Shown here: piece by piece, positions 15,726 through 24,884 of the stretch | How positions within the stretch are numbered: the first letter of the stretch is position 1 | Layout: every line of letters starts with the position of its first letter | Assembly (NCBI RefSeq): GCF_001457415.1 | Contig: NZ_LN881723.1 | Span: 715,246 to 779,245 of the forward strand | DNA length: 64,000 bases | Reading direction: 5' to 3' | From: Gorillibacterium timonense | GTDB lineage: Bacteria > Bacillota > Bacilli > Paenibacillales > NBRC-103111 | Program-made: the position numbers and the translations under genes | Notes under the pieces: model-generated | Database searches by the model: none | Told to the model about the DNA's origin: nothing | The model's input: only the letters and a program-made list of their open reading frames with translations

Positions 15726-15770
15726 AAACCTAGTAACTAAGCGCGAACAGGCCGCTTAGCTACTAGGTTT
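15726..15770 (+). terminator. Terminator after the TM2 genes
   Basis: Long hairpin AAACCTAGTA-A-CTAAGCG paired with CGCTTAG-C-TACTAGGTTT, followed by TTTCTT. Confidence 0.65.
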
Positions 15771-15889
15771 CTTGGTGTCTACCTCTGCCTTCATGAGCAG
15801 ATGCAGGTATGGCAAAGCTCTCCAATCTCCAGACTTACGTCCGGTAAGCCTGAAACAGGAACCGCTCAAGCCTCTCTCCGACCGATTTG

Positions 15890-16090
15890 ACTTTAACGGA
15901 AGCAGCAGTCGTTAATCAGCTCGAAATGACACTCTTCTTCATCTAGCGGAAATGGATGCAGCTAGTTGACTTCCTTCGGCGTGATAATCGGCGATTGTCC
16001 CCATTAGCGGCGTGCAGTTCCATTAGAATTTCAAAACCCTACCTATTGACGAAATAGCGGCCGTGACCGCCATTAGATAAACAGCACCCG
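15890..16090. repeat. Four-unit palindromic intergenic element, copy A
   Basis: No gene is visible between 15623 and 16286. Within it lie two inverted 50-bp units (TAACGG at 15894, TAGCGG at 15944) and two direct 50-bp units (TAGCGGC at 16005 and 16055, with CCATTAG at 16020 and 16070). The same arrangement with identical spacing occurs at 28021-28222. The arms are imperfectly complementary and could fold as one long hairpin. Confidence 0.65.
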
Positions 16091-16286
16091 AGCGACCTCG
16101 GAATAACCCCTTGGAATTGCTATTGGAAAGCCACCCAAAAAGGGTTCGAGAAGGAGACAATCGATCTGAAAAAAAAACGAACCTAGCCTGTTGACTCTCA
16201 CCGCTTGATTCGCCCCTCTACCTTATCATTCCAACGATCAAGGCACTGTACCCAAACCGATGAAAACGGCTGCTCCTTTCGTTTGT

Positions 16287-17552
16287 TCACGAGGAACTTG
16301 GGGCAGCCTCTGCTCGCCCGATGTAGATGCGGCCGGTTCCCTCGCAGGTGGAGCAGGCTTCATAGAACAGCGTCTCCAGCCCCTGCCGCCGCTTGCGCCG
16401 GGTTAGCTCGAACAACCCGAGCCGGGTCCAGCCGAGCAGCTGCAGCTTTCCCCGGTCATGCTTGGCGGACTCCTCCAGCTTGCTCTTTACAGCCTGACGA
16501 TGCTCTTCCAGCTTCATGTCGATGAAATCGACCAGAATCATGCCTCCGCTGTCGCGCAGCCGAAGCAGGCGCGGAATCTCTTCCGCCGCCTCCAGATTGG
16601 TGCGAAAGACGGTTTCCTCCAGATCGGCGTGTCCGGTAAACCCGCCGGTGTTGACATCGATGACCGTCATCGCTTCTGTTTTATCGAAAATGAGGTAGCC
16701 CCCGCTGGCAAGAGGTATCTTGCGGCGAAGCGCATGCTCAAGCTCGCGGTGAATGGGGTAGGCTTCGAACAAAGGCCTCTTCTCCCGATGGATAACAATC
16801 TTCGAGGCGAGCTCGGGAGCCATGGTTCGAAGCAGCGCGATAATGTGTTGGGCAAGGCTTGCGTTGTCCAGCACGAGCTCATCGACCCGGTCCGTGAAGA
16901 GATCGCGAACGAGCCGGGGAATGAGATCAAGGTCTCGATAGACGAGGCAAGGTGCGGTCAATGGCTTGGCCTTTGCAAGTGCGGTTCGCCACAGATTCCG
17001 CAAAAGCCCCCATTCCCGCTCCAGCCGGTCTTCCGATATTCCCTCTGCCGCCGTACGCAGGATGATACCGTCGCCATCCCGTCGCAGACGATCCCCCACC
17101 GCCTTCAACCGCTGCTTCTCTTCGGAGGAGCCGATTCTCCGGGAGACCGCAGTATAGTCCGCATCTGGCATATAGACGAGCGCCCGGCCGGGGATGGTAA
17201 AGCGGGTCGTCACACGCGCTCCTTTGCCTTCCTGCGCTTCTTTCTTAATCTGAACGAGGATGTCCTGGCCGATCCGAACCAATTGCTCGATCCCCGGCTT
17301 GCGCCCGTCCGTTCCATCGTGATGGGGAGGCAGCAGGTCGTCCCGATAGAGAAAGGCGTTGCGGCTTTGTCCGATATCGACAAAGGCGGCGTCCATCCCG
17401 GGGAGCACATTGACGATGCGGCCCTTGAACACATTGCCGGCGCGTTCCTTCTCTTCGGGTCCCTCCAGATAGAATTCGGACAGCCTTCCGTCTTCCACAA
17501 GGGCGACCCGGCTGATTCCCTTATCCCATTCCACGACTAGTTTATTCATCAT
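16287..17552 (-). CDS. rng: Ribonuclease E/G family endoribonuclease
   Basis: 421 residues, single-strand-specific endoribonuclease of the Rne/Rng family. S1-like N-terminal region (about 38-128, NVFKGRIVNVLPGMDAAFVDIG), then the catalytic domain with the two metal-binding Asp of VIDVNTGGF (Asp299) and VDFIDM (Asp345), and the zinc-link CSTCEGTG (Cys400, Cys403). It lies between rplU and spoIVFB, where B. subtilis lacks it but Paenibacillaceae-type genomes often have it. ATG at 17552, or the adjacent ATG at 17549, after AGGTG. Confidence 0.93.
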   Translation of the reverse strand: MMNKLVVEWDKGISRVALVEDGRLSEFYLEGPEEKERAGNVFKGRIVNVLPGMDAAFVDIGQSRNAFLYRDDLLPPHHDGTDGRKPGIEQLVRIGQDILVQIKKEAQEGKGARVTTRFTIPGRALVYMPDADYTAVSRRIGSSEEKQRLKAVGDRLRRDGDGIILRTAAEGISEDRLEREWGLLRNLWRTALAKAKPLTAPCLVYRDLDLIPRLVRDLFTDRVDELVLDNASLAQHIIALLRTMAPELASKIVIHREKRPLFEAYPIHRELEHALRRKIPLASGGYLIFDKTEAMTVIDVNTGGFTGHADLEETVFRTNLEAAEEIPRLLRLRDSGGMILVDFIDMKLEEHRQAVKSKLEESAKHDRGKLQLLGWTRLGLFELTRRKRRQGLETLFYEACSTCEGTGRIYIGRAEAAPSSS

Positions 17553-17580
17553 TTCACCTCAGTGCTGATCTCCCTATATT

Positions 17581-18456
17581 CTACAGGAACACCTCGGAAA
17601 CCGCACGGTCGGTTTTATTGCCATCGAAAAAAACTTGCAAGAGCGCCTGCTCCGGCACGATCCGCTCCACCGATCCCCGGCTCCCGCGAATGCAGATGAG
17701 GTGATACTTGTCGCGCATGAAGAGCTTGGCCACTTCCTGAAGGGTATTCCTCTTCTCCACGTCAAGCCGCCTGATCTCGGCGCCTTCCTTCAAGAATCGC
17801 CGAGCGGCTGCCTCTCTTCCCATTAAATAGCGGAGGAATTGAAAAGGGAGCTGCCGGTACCCGTACCAATTGGTCGCAAACAAAAAGAGCCCCACCGCCA
17901 GTACGTTCAAATTCAAGCCCCCCGACAAGCTCGGCACCAATGCCCCGAGAGCGAGGAAGGCGCTGAGCGCAAGGCTGATCCTCGTTCCGAGAACAAGAGA
18001 CCGATGATAGGTGAACAGCCTCCCCAAGGCGACAAACAACACTCGCCCTCCGTCCAAGGGATGGATCGGGAGCAGATTGAACAGCCCGATGAGCAGATTG
18101 GCCCGCAGGAAATAATCCCACCACCCGGATTCACCGAATCCCATCCGGGAGCATAGCAGCGCGAACGCGATCATGATCGCGTTTTGAAGCGGCCCTGCTA
18201 TGGCGACGATCAGTTCTTCCCGGGCGGGAACGTTCGCTCCCTCCTCCGTAACAGCTACCCCGCCGAATGGCAGCAGCTTGACTTCCCGGATCCGCCAGCC
18301 GAACGATTTCGCCGCTGCCACATGCCCGAGCTCGTGAATCAGGACGACGCCGAATAACGTCAGCAGTTCAAGAAAATACCCGGTCATGGCAGACAGCAGC
18401 ATGAGCAGCACGAACAACGGATGGAAGCGGTACTCCGTACCAAAGCACTTAATCAA
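17581..18456 (-). CDS. spoIVFB: SpoIVFB-type intramembrane metalloprotease (pro-sigma-K processing)
   Basis: Site-2 protease of family M50B; in B. subtilis it cleaves pro-sigma-K in the outer forespore membrane. 291 residues with about six membrane segments. Zinc motif HELGHVAAA (residues 41-49), second metal motif HPLDGGR, and a cytoplasmic C-terminal domain with a CBS-like fold. A TTG at 18456 (giving MIKCFGTEYRFHPLF) is preferred: it has GGAG 10 nt upstream, overlaps the spoIVFA stop by 8 bp, and aligns with the B. subtilis N-terminus. An ATG at 18492 would add 12 residues but has no spaced ribosome site. Confidence 0.88.
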   Translation of the reverse strand: MIKCFGTEYRFHPLFVLLMLLSAMTGYFLELLTLFGVVLIHELGHVAAAKSFGWRIREVKLLPFGGVAVTEEGANVPAREELIVAIAGPLQNAIMIAFALLCSRMGFGESGWWDYFLRANLLIGLFNLLPIHPLDGGRVLFVALGRLFTYHRSLVLGTRISLALSAFLALGALVPSLSGGLNLNVLAVGLFLFATNWYGYRQLPFQFLRYLMGREAAARRFLKEGAEIRRLDVEKRNTLQEVAKLFMRDKYHLICIRGSRGSVERIVPEQALLQVFFDGNKTDRAVSEVFL

Positions 18457-19408
18457 ATTTAACCCACTCCACCGGATTGACGTAAAGCCCATCCTTCATG
18501 ACGGCGAACCGAAATTGGCCCCGGCCATTGTCTTCGTGACGAGAAACGCGGCCGAGCGCCTCTCCCTTCTGTACCCAATCTCCCTTCTGCAGTGTTAGCT
18601 CTGCAAATCCCGCATAGGTCGATTCCATTCCCCCCGAATGACGAATGGTAAGGGTCAGGCCACCGTCGGTCTGTTCTCCCGAATAGGTGACCATGCCTCC
18701 GTCCATCGCAGAGACGGGAGCTCCGGCCGCTGTCGCTAATCCGATCCAAGGCGTCGAATCGGTAAAAGAAGAGGAGATCGTCCCCCTCACGGGCACGGCG
18801 TATGGCTCTGCTCGATTAGCTCCGACCTCCGTAGCAGCTTCCCCGCTAGAATGGTAGGCAGGGAGAAAGGAAGGAAGCGTTCCAAACCGCTTTTCGTACC
18901 AGACCGAAACCGCCTTGAAATTCCATTCGTTCGTCATGACCTCGCGCACGGCCTGGCGCACCGGCTCCGTCTTAGCCGTATTCGTATGAAATACAGCCCA
19001 AACGGCCGCAAACAAGAGAATGCTCGCCGCAAGCTGAATCCGCAAAGTTCGGCCGATGTGAAAAAATCGATTTTCCTCCTGTTGACCACCCGCTTCGAGC
19101 AAGCCTCTACCGCCGGCCTGTCCGAACAGCAGCCGTTCCTTCTCCTTCCATACTTCCTCCGGGTCTCTCTCCTGCGGCTCCTGGGCGACCCAAAACCCTT
19201 CCTCCCGCAGAAGATTGTCCCGCAAGCGTTCCTGAATGGGCACGGCCTGACGGATTTCCTCGTCCGTCCAAGCCCTCCTCTCGCGAGCGTAGTCCAAGTT
19301 CTCGGCATCTCTGCCGCTCCGCTCCTCTTCTAGCCTCCACAATCCATTCCGTCTGCGTTCCGGCTCCGAAGATTCCCTATACCGGTCCGAATCGTTCTTC
19401 CTCGTCAA
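18449..19408 (-). CDS. spoIVFA: SpoIVFA-type inhibitor/anchor with degenerate M23 domain
   Basis: 319 residues. A long charged N-terminal region (1-120, Glu/Arg-rich) precedes one membrane segment (about 124-142) and a C-terminal LytM/M23-like fold (about 200-318). The metallopeptidase residues are missing: the usual HxH is QFRF here and the HxxxD strand is replaced, so it should be catalytically dead. In B. subtilis SpoIVFA holds SpoIVFB in a complex with BofA until SpoIVB cleaves it; spoIVFB follows directly. The TTG at 19408 has GGGAGGG 6 nt upstream. The N-terminal extension is longer and more charged than in B. subtilis. Confidence 0.85.
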   Translation of the reverse strand: MTRKNDSDRYRESSEPERRRNGLWRLEEERSGRDAENLDYARERRAWTDEEIRQAVPIQERLRDNLLREEGFWVAQEPQERDPEEVWKEKERLLFGQAGGRGLLEAGGQQEENRFFHIGRTLRIQLAASILLFAAVWAVFHTNTAKTEPVRQAVREVMTNEWNFKAVSVWYEKRFGTLPSFLPAYHSSGEAATEVGANRAEPYAVPVRGTISSSFTDSTPWIGLATAAGAPVSAMDGGMVTYSGEQTDGGLTLTIRHSGGMESTYAGFAELTLQKGDWVQKGEALGRVSRHEDNGRGQFRFAVMKDGLYVNPVEWVKFD

Positions 19409-19563
19409 CGTGATCCCTCCCCAACCGGGCTTGTTTCTATATCCTATGAAGCCCGTCCGGCGGGAATGACAATTGCTGTTTCGCGGTTCAACAATGACGT
19501 TTTATGGTTCAATACGGTGCATTCGTGCGGCTAGTGGAGCAGACAAGACAAGCTCGAAATATC

Positions 19564-19599
19564 AAAAGCGCAGGTACGCTCGATAAGCGTACCTGCGCT
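19564..19599 (-). terminator. Terminator after rodA
   Basis: 14-bp hairpin (AGCGCAGGTACGCT with AGCGTACCTGCGCT, loop 5 nt) followed on the minus strand by TTTTGAT; 28 bp after the rodA stop. It separates the min/mre/rodA block from spoIVFA. Confidence 0.85.
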
Positions 19600-19626
19600 A
19601 TAGGGATAAGTCGGGTCGTGCTACCG

Positions 19627-20787
19627 CTACTCTTCCAGCGGTTGATCCTGGTGGATGCGAACGCTGAGAACGAGTCCGATGGATATCAGGTAGATCAAGA
19701 GAGAGGTGCCGCCGTAGCTGATGAAAGGGAGCGTAATGCCCGTCAATGGCATCAGCCCCATCAGCATTCCGACATGCTGGAAAATTTGAAAGACGAAGAA
19801 GGACACAATCCCGATGATCAGGTATTTGCCTCCGAGGTCTTTGCATTCCATGGCGACCATGATCATTCGGTAGAGCAGGACAAAATATAACATCAGAAGC
19901 ACGGAAGAACCCACAAAACCGAATTCTTCCGCCACAACGACGAAGACAGTGTCCGTATACGCAAAGGGTATACTGTTACCGTGAACCATTTTCCCCTTTG
20001 TGTACCCGTCGCCTGTAAGTCCTCCCGAACCGATTGCCTTCTTCGAATTTTTGAACTGATAGCTTTGATCCTGATCTTTCGCCGTATCATCAGGATTGAG
20101 GAAAGTATCGATCCGCTTTACCCAGTGAGCACCATTCATATCAGTCATGACCTTGGCGACCTGATCGTGATAATTTGTAAACAGATAGAGAAATCCTCCG
20201 GCAAAAACCGAAAGGGCGGTCACCCCAATCAGGACGTGGGAAAGCTTGATGTTGCCTACCCAATAGAGGCCGATCATGATGACAAGCAGGATCACCGCAT
20301 TCCCCAGATCCGGAAAGGAGACGATGATTACAAAGGGTATCCCCCCGACGAGGCCTATGGGAACAACATCTCGAAAAAAGCCCAGTTGAGCTCCACGGCG
20401 CTTCACCAAAAAGGCAGCGATGGTTATAATCACCACGACCTTGGCCAATTCCGCTGGTTGAAACTCCACCACCTTGAGGTCATACCAGCCCAGCGCGTTG
20501 TTGTGTGGGGTCCCAAACGGGTAGATGCCCACAAGCAGAAGGATCGTCAGACCGTACAACGGCCAAGCGAATTTCAAGAGATAGCGGTAATTGAATAAGG
20601 AAACCGCAATCATCACCACGAGTCCAAGCGAGAAGAAAACAACATTTTTCTTGGGAAAATTGCCGTTCTGAAACTTCGGACTGTCCATGGTGGCACTAAA
20701 GATGATCATCGTTCCGAGAATCAAAAACAGAGAAAGAATGAACAGGATGGTCCAATCGATTCGTTTAAGCTTGTTTAAGAGGGTCAT
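19627..20787 (-). CDS. rodA: RodA/FtsW-family SEDS glycosyltransferase
   Basis: 386-residue polytopic membrane protein (about ten segments) that polymerises peptidoglycan glycan strands from lipid II with a partner class B PBP. SEDS signatures: FQPAELAKVVVIITIAAFL, SFPDLGNAVI, and C-terminal GLMPLTGITLPFISYGGTS. The extracytoplasmic loop GLTGDGYTKGKMVHGNSIPFAYTD split over two lines matches RodA rather than FtsW. Its place next to minD/minC and mreBCD favours RodA, the elongation enzyme. SpoVE/FtsW cannot be fully excluded without a tree. Confidence 0.88.
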   Translation of the reverse strand: MTLLNKLKRIDWTILFILSLFLILGTMIIFSATMDSPKFQNGNFPKKNVVFFSLGLVVMIAVSLFNYRYLLKFAWPLYGLTILLLVGIYPFGTPHNNALGWYDLKVVEFQPAELAKVVVIITIAAFLVKRRGAQLGFFRDVVPIGLVGGIPFVIIVSFPDLGNAVILLVIMIGLYWVGNIKLSHVLIGVTALSVFAGGFLYLFTNYHDQVAKVMTDMNGAHWVKRIDTFLNPDDTAKDQDQSYQFKNSKKAIGSGGLTGDGYTKGKMVHGNSIPFAYTDTVFVVVAEEFGFVGSSVLLMLYFVLLYRMIMVAMECKDLGGKYLIIGIVSFFVFQIFQHVGMLMGLMPLTGITLPFISYGGTSLLIYLISIGLVLSVRIHQDQPLEE

Positions 20788-20793
20788 ACTGGT

Positions 20794-21591
20794 TTACCCG
20801 ATCCCAAAAAATTTCTTCACTTTGGTCAGGACGCCTTCCTTATCGCTCAGGGAGATCAAGGGCACCGTGTCGCCCAGAATTCGCCTTGCAATATTGCGGT
20901 AAGCGATCGCGGCGCGTGAATTCGGATTCATGACCGTCGGTTCGCCCGAATTGGCCGCCTTGATGACGTACTCGTCATCCGGAACGATGCCGAGCAGATC
21001 GATCGCAAGCACCTGGCAAATATCATCAATGCTGAGCATATCTCCGCTCTTGACCATATTCGGTCGGATGCGGTTGACGATCAGCTTGGGAGATTCGATC
21101 TGGCGCTCCTTTTCCAGGAGACCGATGATGCGGTCGGCATCCCGAACCGCCGCATTTTCTGGAGTGGTCACGACAATCGCTTTGTCGGCTCCTGCTACGG
21201 CATTCCGAAAGCCTTGCTCAATCCCGGCAGGGCAATCGATGACGATATAGTCGAAATCCTTCTTGAGGTCAAGGATGATCGTGCGGACGCTCTCCGGAGA
21301 AACGGCATTCTTGTCTTTGGTTTGGGCAGCCGGAAGCAGATAGAGCTCATCGAATCGCTTATCCTTGATGAGCGCTTGCGGCAAGCGGCAGCGTCCTTCG
21401 ACAACATCGACCAGATCATAGATGATGCGGTTTTCGAGTCCCATGACGACATCCAGATTGCGCAGGCCGATATCCGTGTCCACCATGCACACCTTTTTGC
21501 CCATCAGAGCTAGCGCCGTACCCAGATTGGCCGAGGTCGTCGTTTTGCCGACGCCTCCTTTACCCGAAGTGACAACGATCGCTTCTCCCAT
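20794..21591 (-). CDS. minD: Septum site-determining ATPase MinD
   Basis: 265 residues. Membrane-bound ATPase that recruits MinC and keeps Z rings from the poles. Deviant Walker A KGGVGKTT (residues about 11-18), DTDIGLRNLD, DCPAGIEQGF, and the C-terminal amphipathic membrane-targeting helix LTKVKKFFGIG. The ATG at 21591 is preferred: GGGAG lies about 7 nt upstream, whereas a frame 5 codons longer lacks a site. It follows minC by 4 bp. Confidence 0.97.
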   Translation of the reverse strand: MGEAIVVTSGKGGVGKTTTSANLGTALALMGKKVCMVDTDIGLRNLDVVMGLENRIIYDLVDVVEGRCRLPQALIKDKRFDELYLLPAAQTKDKNAVSPESVRTIILDLKKDFDYIVIDCPAGIEQGFRNAVAGADKAIVVTTPENAAVRDADRIIGLLEKERQIESPKLIVNRIRPNMVKSGDMLSIDDICQVLAIDLLGIVPDDEYVIKAANSGEPTVMNPNSRAAIAYRNIARRILGDTVPLISLSDKEGVLTKVKKFFGIG

Positions 21592-21595
21592 ATGC

Positions 21596-22318
21596 TCACT
21601 CCCCATTTAAAAACATGTTTTGCGCATCCGGCCTCAGTCGGTGCAGTTGGTTGATCCTGTCGATCACCATCGCATCTTCGCGAATATAGGCGAACTCCAT
21701 ATAGGAGTCTTTATCAATGCCCCATTCATCCGGAGGACGGCTGATGATGCCGGCGATCCGCAGCTGGGTCGGTCTCAGATGAGACGCCGCCACAATGGCT
21801 CCCCGCTCTCCCAAGTACCCGGCGTGAGCCATCCCGCGAAGCGAGCCGAGGATGTAAATATCTCCTGCCGCCAGCACCGTTCCCCCGGGGTTCACATCGC
21901 CCAGCAGCATCAGATTTCCGTCATGCTCGACGGTTTGGCCGGAGCGGATAACGCCCTTGATGATCTTGAGCTCGCTCATGGGATCGGATGGCTTCGGAAC
22001 TTCGGGATCCGTCTCCACAGACTGGACAAGCAGGTTTTCCCGGCTAGCGATGATCTCGAGAATCTCCGTTTTCTCCGCTTCGTTAATCCGACGTGTTCCC
22101 AGCTTCACCTGAATATGAATGGGTGGCCCGCTTAAGATCTGGTCATGGGTTTTGCTCAGCTTGTGGCGAAGCTCCTCGATCAGCTCCGTATACCGGCAAG
22201 AATCGTCCATTTGAAAGATCAGGCCATCCTTAACACCTTTGATGGTCACCCGGCTTCGGGACGCTCCCGAGGGACCGGCCGAATCTTTTCGCGGTTTGCC
22301 TTTCATCGGTTTGTTCAT
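21596..22318 (-). CDS. minC: Septum site-determining protein MinC
   Basis: 240 residues. MinD-activated inhibitor of FtsZ assembly. The N-terminal FtsZ-binding domain begins at about 24 (VTIKGVKDGLIFQMDDSCRY); the C-terminal beta-helix domain (about 125-220) holds VRSGQTVEHDGNLMLLGDVN, GGTVLAAGDIYILGSLRG and AHAGYLGERGAIVAA. Basic N-terminal extension MNKPMKGKPRK. The ATG at 22318 has AAAGGAG upstream and overlaps the mreD stop by 4 bp (ATGA). Longer frames on this strand run into mreD and are not needed. Confidence 0.95.
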   Translation of the reverse strand: MNKPMKGKPRKDSAGPSGASRSRVTIKGVKDGLIFQMDDSCRYTELIEELRHKLSKTHDQILSGPPIHIQVKLGTRRINEAEKTEILEIIASRENLLVQSVETDPEVPKPSDPMSELKIIKGVIRSGQTVEHDGNLMLLGDVNPGGTVLAAGDIYILGSLRGMAHAGYLGERGAIVAASHLRPTQLRIAGIISRPPDEWGIDKDSYMEFAYIREDAMVIDRINQLHRLRPDAQNMFLNGE

Positions 22319-22845
22319 TCCTGCTCCTTTACCCGCTGAGGCATTCGTACCCGTTCCATCAGCTTGCGCAGGGGAACGTAGAAGGCGAGCGCCAGCAGCA
22401 GGTTGGCTACGACACTGGGGAAGATATGGTGGAGAAACGACCATTCCGGACTGGTGTGAATGACGTCCATCAGCCTATAGATCGCATAGATCAACCATTC
22501 AAATCCGAAGATTCCCGCAGCCACAATAAATAGAGTCGTGAGGATATTCCGCTCGGAGCGAAACGGCAAGAGTCCGGCCGCATAACCGACCAACCCATAT
22601 CCGAGACAGAAGGTTCCGATCATCGGACCGTAAAAGATGATATCATGCAAAAGACCGAACCCCAGGCCGAAAAAAAGCCCGTAGTGCCGGTTCCAGTAAA
22701 TCCCGATAAATAGAATCACGATAAGGACGAGATGAGGGGAAACGAGAATCCTCGACTGCCAATCGGCAGGGAGAAACCAATTCATCCAGGTCCCCTCGAT
22801 CAGAAAGATCAACAGCATGATGACCACAAGCAGACTTCGCCGCAT
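22315..22845 (-). CDS. mreD: Rod shape-determining protein MreD
   Basis: 176-residue membrane protein with about five segments, partner of MreC and RodA in the elongasome. N-terminal RRSLLVVIMLLIFLIEGTW and the central GLFFGLGFGLLHDIIFYGP region are typical. Overlaps minC by 4 bp and follows mreC closely, within one mreB-mreC-mreD-minC-minD-rodA direction of transcription. Confidence 0.9.
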   Translation of the reverse strand: MRRSLLVVIMLLIFLIEGTWMNWFLPADWQSRILVSPHLVLIVILFIGIYWNRHYGLFFGLGFGLLHDIIFYGPMIGTFCLGYGLVGYAAGLLPFRSERNILTTLFIVAAGIFGFEWLIYAIYRLMDVIHTSPEWSFLHHIFPSVVANLLLALAFYVPLRKLMERVRMPQRVKEQE

Positions 22846-22854
22846 GGTACCTCC

Positions 22855-23751
22855 TTACTCCGGCTTCTCAACGATGAGGACTTCCCGGAGATGGACGAAA
22901 TCCGCAGCCGGTTGAACGTAAGCGATATAATTTAGGCCGAGCTTGTCCACTTCCTTGGACAGCACGGTGCCGATCACGATTCCCTTCGGAAACACCCCTC
23001 CGATGCCGGATGTGACGATCGTGTCGCCCTTGGCTACGGGATCGCTCGGGCTGATCTTGGACATGATGAGCAGGCCCGTCTCCGGATCGTAGCTGACGAC
23101 CCCGAAGGAATCCGATTCCTTGCCCTTCACTGTCGCCGAGATTCCCTTGGTCGGCGTGGTGGCGGAGGCTTTATCGGATTCGCTGTCCGTGGCGTTCAAG
23201 GAGTCGATGGCGGTCAGCAATTGAACGTTGGAGGTGAAGTCCGAGGCATCCATCACCCGGCCCACCAGTCCCTCCACCGAGATGACAGCCATGTCTTTCT
23301 TGACGCCGTCCCTCGCTCCGACGTTAACCGTGATCACCTTGCTGTAGGGGTCTGAGCTGTATGCAATGACTTCGGCCGGATGGTACCGATAGTTGTTTGC
23401 CGCCTTCTGCTTCTCGGTAAACCCGAGAAGATCCTTCAGGCGGAGATTTTGTGCTTCCAGCTCATTCAGCTTCATCGTATCCCGGGAATATTGTGTCAGG
23501 GTCAGCCGAAGAGTTTTGTTCTCCGCGTAGATGGTACGAATATCGCGAATGTCTTGAACCAGGTTCGCCACAAAGCGGGCGGGCCGGTTGAAAATCGTTT
23601 GTGTCCAGGACACGGTATCCCGTAAAAAGCGCTCCGGCGCTGTTGCCTTCTCCCTTGATAGCGTAACGCCGAACAAGGCGATGAAGATGATCAGGGAGAC
23701 CATCAGCACGAGCAGCTTCTTATTCCCCATAAGCTTGTACAAAACGGTCAC
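22855..23751 (-). CDS. mreC: Cell shape-determining protein MreC
   Basis: 298 residues. Short cytoplasmic N-terminus, one membrane segment (about 12-32), a coiled-coil region (about 70-115, LNELEAQNLRLKDLLGF) and an extracytoplasmic beta domain (SDPYSKVITVNVGARDGVKK, GLVGRVMDAS, VVTSGIGGVFPKG-like TIVTSGIGGVFPKGIVIG). The insert DSESDKASATTPTKG near 195-210 lengthens a loop. The GTG at 23751 has AGGAAG upstream; ATG at codon 8 is an alternative. Scaffold for the elongation machinery with MreB and MreD. Confidence 0.93.
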   Translation of the reverse strand: MTVLYKLMGNKKLLVLMVSLIIFIALFGVTLSREKATAPERFLRDTVSWTQTIFNRPARFVANLVQDIRDIRTIYAENKTLRLTLTQYSRDTMKLNELEAQNLRLKDLLGFTEKQKAANNYRYHPAEVIAYSSDPYSKVITVNVGARDGVKKDMAVISVEGLVGRVMDASDFTSNVQLLTAIDSLNATDSESDKASATTPTKGISATVKGKESDSFGVVSYDPETGLLIMSKISPSDPVAKGDTIVTSGIGGVFPKGIVIGTVLSKEVDKLGLNYIAYVQPAADFVHLREVLIVEKPE

Positions 23752-23804
23752 CCTCTACTTCCTAGTACGTTGCCGATAACGGTAAGGCAGATAACGAACT
23801 GGCA

Positions 23805-24833
23805 TTAGCGGCGGGACTTGGTGGAGGAGTTGCCTTTGTTTTTGAACAGGTGAATGTTGTCGAGCGCCCGGCCGGTGCCGATCGCAACGCAATCGAGCGG
23901 GTTGTCCGCAACCATCACAGGCATCCCGGTCTCACGGGCAAGCAGCTTGTCCAGGTTGCGCAGCAAACCGCCGCCGCCGGTCAGCACAATTCCGCGGTCC
24001 ATGATATCGGCCGCGAGCTCCGGTGGGCATTTCTCCAGCGTGACCTTCACGGCATCGACGATCGCGTTTACGGTGTCGGCCAGCGCTTCGGTCACTTCAT
24101 CCGAGGTGATCGACATCGTCTTCGGCAGTCCGGTGACCAGGTCGCGGCCGCGGATTTCCATCGTTTCTCCTTTGTCCATCGGCAGTGCGGAGCCGATTTC
24201 GATCTTCATCTGCTCGGATGTGCGCTCCCCGATCATCAGGTTGTACATCCGCTTGATGTATTGGGTGATCGCTTCGTCCATTTCATCGCCGGCGATGCGG
24301 ATCGATTTGCAGGTGACGATGCCGCCGAGCGAGATGACGGCCACTTCCGTCGTTCCGCCGCCGATGTCGACGACCATGCTGCCCGTCGGCTCCCAGACCG
24401 GAAGATCGGCGCCGATGGCAGCCGCGAACGGTTCTTCGATGGTATAAGCTTCGCGGGCGCCCGCTTGCTTGGTGGCGTCTTCAACCGCGCGTTTCTCTAC
24501 CGCGGTGATGCCCGAAGGCACGCAGACCATGACATGCGGCAGACGGCTGAACATTCCCCTCTGCTTCTGGGCTTGGCGGATGAAGTATTTGATCATGATC
24601 GCCGTCGTTTCGAAGTCGGCGATGACGCCGTCCTTCATCGGGCGAACGGCGCGGATGTTTCCGGGCGTGCGGCCGATCATCTTCTTCGCCGCTTCCCCCA
24701 CCGCTTCGATCGTTTTTGTATCCGTACGCAGGGCGACCACCGAAGGTTCCCTCACGACAATTCCTTTTCCTTTTGCATATACAAGGGTATTGGCTGTACC
24801 CAAATCGATTCCGAGATCTTTCGTTGAAAACAT
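23805..24833 (-). CDS. mreB: Rod shape-determining actin homologue MreB
   Basis: 342 residues. Actin fold: phosphate 1 loop [13 protein letters not shown], phosphate 2 loop [19 protein letters not shown], adenosine motif [15 protein letters not shown]. The length is normal. A short basic tail (GNSSTKSRR) may aid membrane contact. First gene of the mre-min-rodA run. AAGGGAGT precedes the ATG. Confidence 0.97.
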   Translation of the reverse strand: MFSTKDLGIDLGTANTLVYAKGKGIVVREPSVVALRTDTKTIEAVGEAAKKMIGRTPGNIRAVRPMKDGVIADFETTAIMIKYFIRQAQKQRGMFSRLPHVMVCVPSGITAVEKRAVEDATKQAGAREAYTIEEPFAAAIGADLPVWEPTGSMVVDIGGGTTEVAVISLGGIVTCKSIRIAGDEMDEAITQYIKRMYNLMIGERTSEQMKIEIGSALPMDKGETMEIRGRDLVTGLPKTMSITSDEVTEALADTVNAIVDAVKVTLEKCPPELAADIMDRGIVLTGGGGLLRNLDKLLARETGMPVMVADNPLDCVAIGTGRALDNIHLFKNKGNSSTKSRR

Positions 24834-24884
24834 GAACAGTAAACTCCCTTCGCGCCTTTTCAGGCGGTTGCTAGTCTCATTATA

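Noticed and set aside
16205-16525. 106-codon plus-strand frame at the end of rng
   Set aside because: Overlaps the conserved 3' end of rng in antisense; low-complexity Arg/Ala.
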